Shown: positions 49,080 through 52,409 of the stretch, in pieces | Position numbering within the stretch: position 1 is the first letter of the stretch | Layout of the letters: each line of letters begins with the position of its first letter | Source: Duganella callida | GTDB lineage: Bacteria; Pseudomonadota; Gammaproteobacteria; Burkholderiales; Burkholderiaceae_D | Assembly: GCF_004614165.1 (NCBI RefSeq) | Contig: NZ_SPVG01000242.1 | Location: 1-52,409 of the forward strand | DNA: 52,409 nucleotides | Reading direction: 5' to 3' | Position numbers and translations under genes: made by a program | The notes under the pieces: model-generated | Database searches by the model: none | Told to the model about the DNA's origin: nothing | What the model saw: the letters and a program-made list of their open reading frames with translations, nothing else

Positions 49080-49119
49080 TACCATATAAACCGTATAAAC
49101 AGTTCAAGGAGTCCAAATC

Positions 49120-49350
49120 ATGAAAAAGATTATCGCCACCCTGATCGCCGGCCTGTTTGCTTCCGCTGCCTTTGCCCAGACCCCGGCACCCGCCGCCTCG
49201 GCTTCGGCCGCCGCGTCGGCCTCGACGCCGCCGGCCGCCAGCGCACCGGTCGTGAAGAAAGCGCACCACGGCAAGAAGAAGGAAAAAGCCGCCGCCGAGG
49301 CAGCATCGTCGGCAGCACCTGCCGCCGCCGCTCCCGCCGCCAGCAAGTAA
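49120..49350 (+). CDS. Small exported Ala/Lys/Pro-rich protein (76 aa), paralogue of the preceding gene
   Basis: The signal peptide (MKKIIATLIAGLFASAAFAQ) and the tail (PAAAAPAASK) match those of the preceding protein almost residue for residue, while the middle differs: a longer Ala/Ser-rich stretch, then a basic His-containing block (VKKAHHGKKKEK). The pair is a tandem duplication that has kept the export signal and tail. Histidines next to lysines would make the mature peptide more basic at low pH, in line with an acid or envelope stress role; this is inference. AAGGAG lies nine bases before the ATG. A GC-rich hairpin follows the stop. Confidence 0.8.
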   Translation: MKKIIATLIAGLFASAAFAQTPAPAASASAAASASTPPAASAPVVKKAHHGKKKEKAAAEAASSAAPAAAAPAASK

Positions 49351-49370
49351 TCCGCATCCGCGCGTGACGT

Positions 49371-49400
49371 ACCGCCCCGGACCCTCCGGGCCTGGGCGGT
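49371..49400. terminator. GC-rich hairpin after the small exported protein genes
   Basis: ACCGCCC and GGGCGGT pair, with an inner CCGG/CCGG stem. No T tract follows. Together with the palindrome at 49440 it may end transcription from the left. Confidence 0.4.
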
Positions 49401-49439
49401 GCAAGAGGAAGGACGGCTTCCAACCCCGTCCCCCTGCAC

Positions 49440-49513
49440 ATCGGGGTCAGAGCCGACATTCGGACATTGAGTCGCGCGCGACTCAATGTCCGAATGTCGG
49501 CTCTGACCCCGAT
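49440..49513. repeat. 74-bp perfect palindrome, GGGGTCAG family
   Basis: The two 37-base halves are exact reverse complements; the centre is CGCGCG. Compared with the copy at 3140 it differs by an A to G change and its paired T to C, and by the central base pair, so both changes keep pairing. It ends one base before the stop codon of the convergent hydrolase gene. Confidence 0.9.
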
Positions 49514-49514
49514 C

Positions 49515-50504
49515 CTAGCGGCGCAGTTCTTCCAGCAGCACTTTATGGAAGGCGGCCGGGTCTTCCATCTGCGGAGCGTGGCCCATGCCTTTCATCTCCA
49601 CCAGATGGCCGTGCGCCAGCTTCTTCACCGCTTCCTTGCCCAGCACGTCGTAGCGGCCGATGCGCGCCTTGACTTCGGCCGGGGCGGCATCCTTGCCGAT
49701 GGCGGTGGTGTCGGCGTCGCCGATGATCAGCGATACCGGCGCCTGGATCAGCGGGAATTCATAGATCACCGGTTGTGTCAGGATCATGTCGTAAATCAGC
49801 GCCGAGTTCCAGGCGACGATCTTGTGTCCCGGTCCCGCGTTCAGACCGGCCAGCATGTCCACCCATTTTTCATACTCGGGCTTCCAGCGGTTGACGTAGT
49901 AGGTGCTCTTTTCGTAATTGCGCACGCTGTCGGCCGAGAGTTTCAGTTCGCGCTCGTACCACTGGTCGACGCTGATCGGCGGCACGCCCAGCGCTTTCCA
50001 GTCTTCCAGCCCGATCGGGTTGACCAGCACCACGCGCGACACCGCCTGCGGGTACATCAGCGCATAGCGCGCCGCCAGCATGCCGCCGGTCGAATGGCCG
50101 ACCACGATGGCACGGTCGATGCCCAGCTGCTTGAGCAGGCCGTTGGTGTTGGCGGCCAGCTGCTGGAAGGTGTACTGGTAGTGCTCCGGCTTGGTGGAGG
50201 CGCAAAAGCCGATCTGGTCCGGCGCCACCACCCGGTAGCCGGCCTGGCTCAGCGCCGCGATGGTCTGTTCCCAGGTGGCGCCGCAGAAGTTTTTACCGTG
50301 CAGCAGGACGGCGGTCTGGCCGTTGGCCGCGCCGCTCGGCTTGACGTCCATGTACGCCATCTGCAGCGCCACGCCTTGCGAGCTGAAAGCATAGTGCTGC
50401 TGGGGATAGGGATAGGTGAAACCCTGCAGTTCGGGACCATAGGTAGCGGCCAGCGCCGGCACGGCGGACAGGGACATGGCCAGGGAGAGTAGCAGTTTGC
50501 GCAT
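49515..50504 (-). CDS. Secreted alpha/beta hydrolase
   Basis: The 329-residue product has a signal peptide (MRKLLLSLAMSLSAVPALAA) and an alpha/beta hydrolase fold with the oxyanion-hole HGKNFCGATWE, nucleophile Ser138 in GHSTGG, an acid in IIGDADTTA and a His in KGMGHAPQME. It resembles proline iminopeptidase-like or epoxide hydrolase-like exported esterases, but the substrate cannot be read. The start at 50504 coincides with the signal peptide; a longer frame from 50639 has no signal and would extend into the region before the helicase gene. A 74-bp palindrome lies just beyond its stop. Confidence 0.88.
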   Translation of the reverse strand: MRKLLLSLAMSLSAVPALAATYGPELQGFTYPYPQQHYAFSSQGVALQMAYMDVKPSGAANGQTAVLLHGKNFCGATWEQTIAALSQAGYRVVAPDQIGFCASTKPEHYQYTFQQLAANTNGLLKQLGIDRAIVVGHSTGGMLAARYALMYPQAVSRVVLVNPIGLEDWKALGVPPISVDQWYERELKLSADSVRNYEKSTYYVNRWKPEYEKWVDMLAGLNAGPGHKIVAWNSALIYDMILTQPVIYEFPLIQAPVSLIIGDADTTAIGKDAAPAEVKARIGRYDVLGKEAVKKLAHGHLVEMKGMGHAPQMEDPAAFHKVLLEELRR

Positions 50505-50673
50505 GGAGTCGGCTCCGCGGATGAGACAAAGCGCTACTATAGGCGCTTCGCCGGATTCGTGCATTTTGCCGGTCATTTCGAGTAAAAAAACGCCAGTTCG
50601 GCCCAGACAATGTAAACTACGCGTCAATTTCTTTCGCAATTAGGCGATTCGAACAATTTTTGTGAGTGACGCC

Positions 50674-52409
50674 ATGTCTGCATCCCCAGTATCCCCAATT
50701 GCCCTTTTTTCTGATCTCCATCTCGGCGCGCCGCTGCTGCAGGCGCTGAATGACGTCGGCTACGAGTCGCCGTCGCCGATCCAGGCCGCGACCATCCCCT
50801 TGCTGCTGGACGGCCAGGACGTGCTGGGCCAGGCCCAGACCGGCACCGGCAAGACCGCCGCCTTCGCGCTGCCCATCCTGGCGCGCATCGACATCAAACA
50901 GACCGCGCCGCAGGCGCTGGTGCTGGCGCCCACGCGCGAGCTGGCGATCCAGGTGGCGGAGGCGTTCCAGACCTATGCCGCCCACATCCCCGGCTTCCAT
51001 GTGCTGCCGATCTACGGCGGCCAGAGTTACGGCCCGCAGCTGTCGGCGCTGCGCCGCGGCGTGCACGTGGTGGTCGGCACTCCGGGCCGCGTGATCGATC
51101 ACCTGGACAAGGGCTCGCTCGACCTGTCGAAGCTGAAAACCCTGGTGCTGGACGAAGCCGACGAGATGCTGCGCATGGGCTTCATCGACGACGTCGAGCG
51201 CATCCTGCAGGAGACGCCGGAGTCGCGCCAGACCGCGCTGTTCTCGGCCACCATGCCGCCGGCCATCCGCCGCATCGCCAATACCTATCTGCGCCAGCCG
51301 AAGGAAATCACGGTGGCGGCCAAGACCGGCACCAACGAGAACATCCGCCAGCGCTACTGGCTGGTGTCCGGCATGCACAAGCTGGACGCGCTGACCCGCA
51401 TCCTGGAAGCCGAGAACTTCGACGGCATGATCATCTTCTCGCGCACCAAGCTGGGCACCGAGGAGCTGGCGCAGAAGCTGCAGGCGCGCGGCTTCTCGGC
51501 GGCCGCCATCAACGGCGACATCCAGCAGGCGCAGCGCGAGCGCACGGTGCAGATGCTCAAGGACGGCAAGATCGACATCCTGGTGGCGACCGACGTCGCC
51601 GCGCGCGGCCTGGACGTGGAGCGCATCTCGCACGTGGTCAACTACGACGTGCCGCACGATCCGGAAAGCTATACCCACCGCATCGGCCGCACCGGCCGCG
51701 CCGGCCGCAGCGGCGAGGCGATCCTGTTCATCACCCCGCGCGAAAAAGGCTTGCTGAAGATGATCGAGCGCGCCACGCGCCAGCCGATCGGCCAGCTGGA
51801 GCTGCCGACCATCCAGGCGGTGAACGATGTGCGCATCGCCAAATTCAAGCAGCAGATCACCGACACGCTGGCCGAGGGCGGGCTGGAACAGTTCCAGTCG
51901 CTGATCGAGGATTTCGAGCAGGAGCACAATGTGCCGGCGGTGGAGATCGCCGCCGCGCTGGCCAAGCTGGCGCGCGGTGAGGTGCCGCTGCTGCTCGATA
52001 AAAAGCAGCAGACGCAGTGGGAGGAGCGCCCGGCGCGCCAGAGCTTCGACCGTCCGGAGCGTGCGGAACGCGGCGAGCGTCCCGAGCGCGCCGAACGTTT
52101 CGGCAAGAAGGAGCGCATCGCGCGCGAGTCGGAGCCGGGCATGCGCACCTACCGCATCGAGGTCGGCTACCAGCACGGCGTCAAGCCGGGCAACATCGTC
52201 GGCGCCATCGCCAACGAGGGTGGCATCGATTCGAAGAACATTGGCCGCATCGAGATCTTCGACGATTACACGGTGCTGGACATGCCGGACACGCTGAGCC
52301 GCGAGGCGCTGGAAATGATGGCCGGCATCCGCGTCGCCGGCCAGCCGCTGCGCATCAGCGTCGACGGCGAGGGCGCGCCTGCGCCGGCCGCAGCTGCGCC
52401 GGCCCGGGC
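50674..52409 (+). CDS. DEAD-box ATP-dependent RNA helicase (DeaD/CsdA-like), 3' end outside the window
   Basis: The frame is open to the last base (578 codons visible). RecA-like core motifs are in order: Q motif YESPSPIQAATIP, motif I AQTGTGKT at 54-61, APTRELA, GTPGR, DEAD at 160-163, SAT at 191-193, FSRTK, ATDVAARGLD and HRIGRTGRAG. After about residue 440 come an Arg/Glu-rich low-complexity segment (RPERAERGERPERAER) and a DbpA-type RNA-binding domain (MRTYRIEVGYQHGVKPGNIVGAIANEGG), as in DeaD. Such helicases assist ribosome assembly and mRNA unwinding at low temperature. A GTG 12 bases upstream is in frame; I used the ATG at 50674, without a strong ribosome binding site for either. Confidence 0.93.
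   Translation, partial: MSASPVSPIALFSDLHLGAPLLQALNDVGYESPSPIQAATIPLLLDGQDVLGQAQTGTGKTAAFALPILARIDIKQTAPQALVLAPTRELAIQVAEAFQTYAAHIPGFHVLPIYGGQSYGPQLSALRRGVHVVVGTPGRVIDHLDKGSLDLSKLKTLVLDEADEMLRMGFIDDVERILQETPESRQTALFSATMPPAIRRIANTYLRQPKEITVAAKTGTNENIRQRYWLVSGMHKLDALTRILEAENFDGMIIFSRTKLGTEELAQKLQARGFSAAAINGDIQQAQRERTVQMLKDGKIDILVATDVAARGLDVERISHVVNYDVPHDPESYTHRIGRTGRAGRSGEAILFITPREKGLLKMIERATRQPIGQLELPTIQAVNDVRIAKFKQQITDTLAEGGLEQFQSLIEDFEQEHNVPAVEIAAALAKLARGEVPLLLDKKQQTQWEERPARQSFDRPERAERGERPERAERFGKKERIARESEPGMRTYRIEVGYQHGVKPGNIVGAIANEGGIDSKNIGRIEIFDDYTVLDMPDTLSREALEMMAGIRVAGQPLRISVDGEGAPAPAAAAPAR

Overview
The window is a GC-rich, densely packed bacterial chromosome segment with no rRNA, tRNA, insertion sequence, phage or CRISPR locus that I could recognise. 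The gene set (PEP-CTERM anchored proteins, an OmpC-like Gram-negative porin, TamA/TamB, several DUF3108/DUF3016-type Burkholderiales families, many c-di-GMP proteins, an MshQ-like protein) and the base composition suggest an Oxalobacteraceae betaproteobacterium of the Massilia/Duganella/Rugamonas type. That placement is inference, not a database result.

Layout. 1-3107: end of a proline-rich protein, rsmI, and two tandem DUF3108 proteins. 3240-8223: a three-gene operon that reads as an MksF-MksE-MksB (MukBEF-like) condensin with no adjacent MksG/JetD nuclease; a 72-bp perfect palindrome lies in its probable leader. 8220-12063: two small genes, a cytoplasmic-looking S9 peptidase and a 37-residue microprotein. 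12060-19254: tamB and tamA facing left, queC facing right. 19255-30851: a CHASE/PAS/GAF diguanylate cyclase, small membrane and proline-rich proteins, a porin, a PEP-CTERM protein whose leader holds a textbook terminator hairpin, a GAF-GAF histidine kinase, a secreted hydrolase, a coiled-coil protein, and a REC-DUF3369-HD-GYP regulator. 31224-34015: a secreted rhamnogalacturonan lyase followed by a PEP-CTERM protein, a likely pectin-use operon. 33951-38104: LysR regulator, divergent MFS exporter, and a Tat-exported PhoX phosphatase with a Pho box. 38314-41686: DUF3016 protein, thioesterase, membrane protein and a GAF-GGDEF-EAL protein. 41787-47158: dienelactone hydrolase, orphan MshQ-like protein, M28 peptidase. 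47333-50504: a decayed gene, an unknown protein, two tandem small Ala/Lys/Pro-rich exported proteins behind a 10-bp phased GTAAG array, and a secreted alpha/beta hydrolase. 50674-end: a DEAD-box RNA helicase, cut by the window.

The features most worth following are in the DNA between genes. A family of near-perfect 72-90 bp palindromes shares the end sequence GGGGTCAG (3140, 27565, 49440, and a half copy at 22785); two copies differ only by compensated base pairs. Two helically phased four-copy hexamer or pentamer arrays occur (38175 and 48737), one of them abutting a Pho box. At least two intrinsic terminators sit inside the 3' end of the convergent neighbouring gene, and four convergent gene pairs overlap by exactly the four bases YTAR.

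c-di-GMP turnover is a theme: one cyclase (19255), one HD-GYP phosphodiesterase (30851) and one EAL phosphodiesterase (39848) lie within about 22 kb, with a soluble histidine kinase near the HD-GYP regulator as a possible partner.
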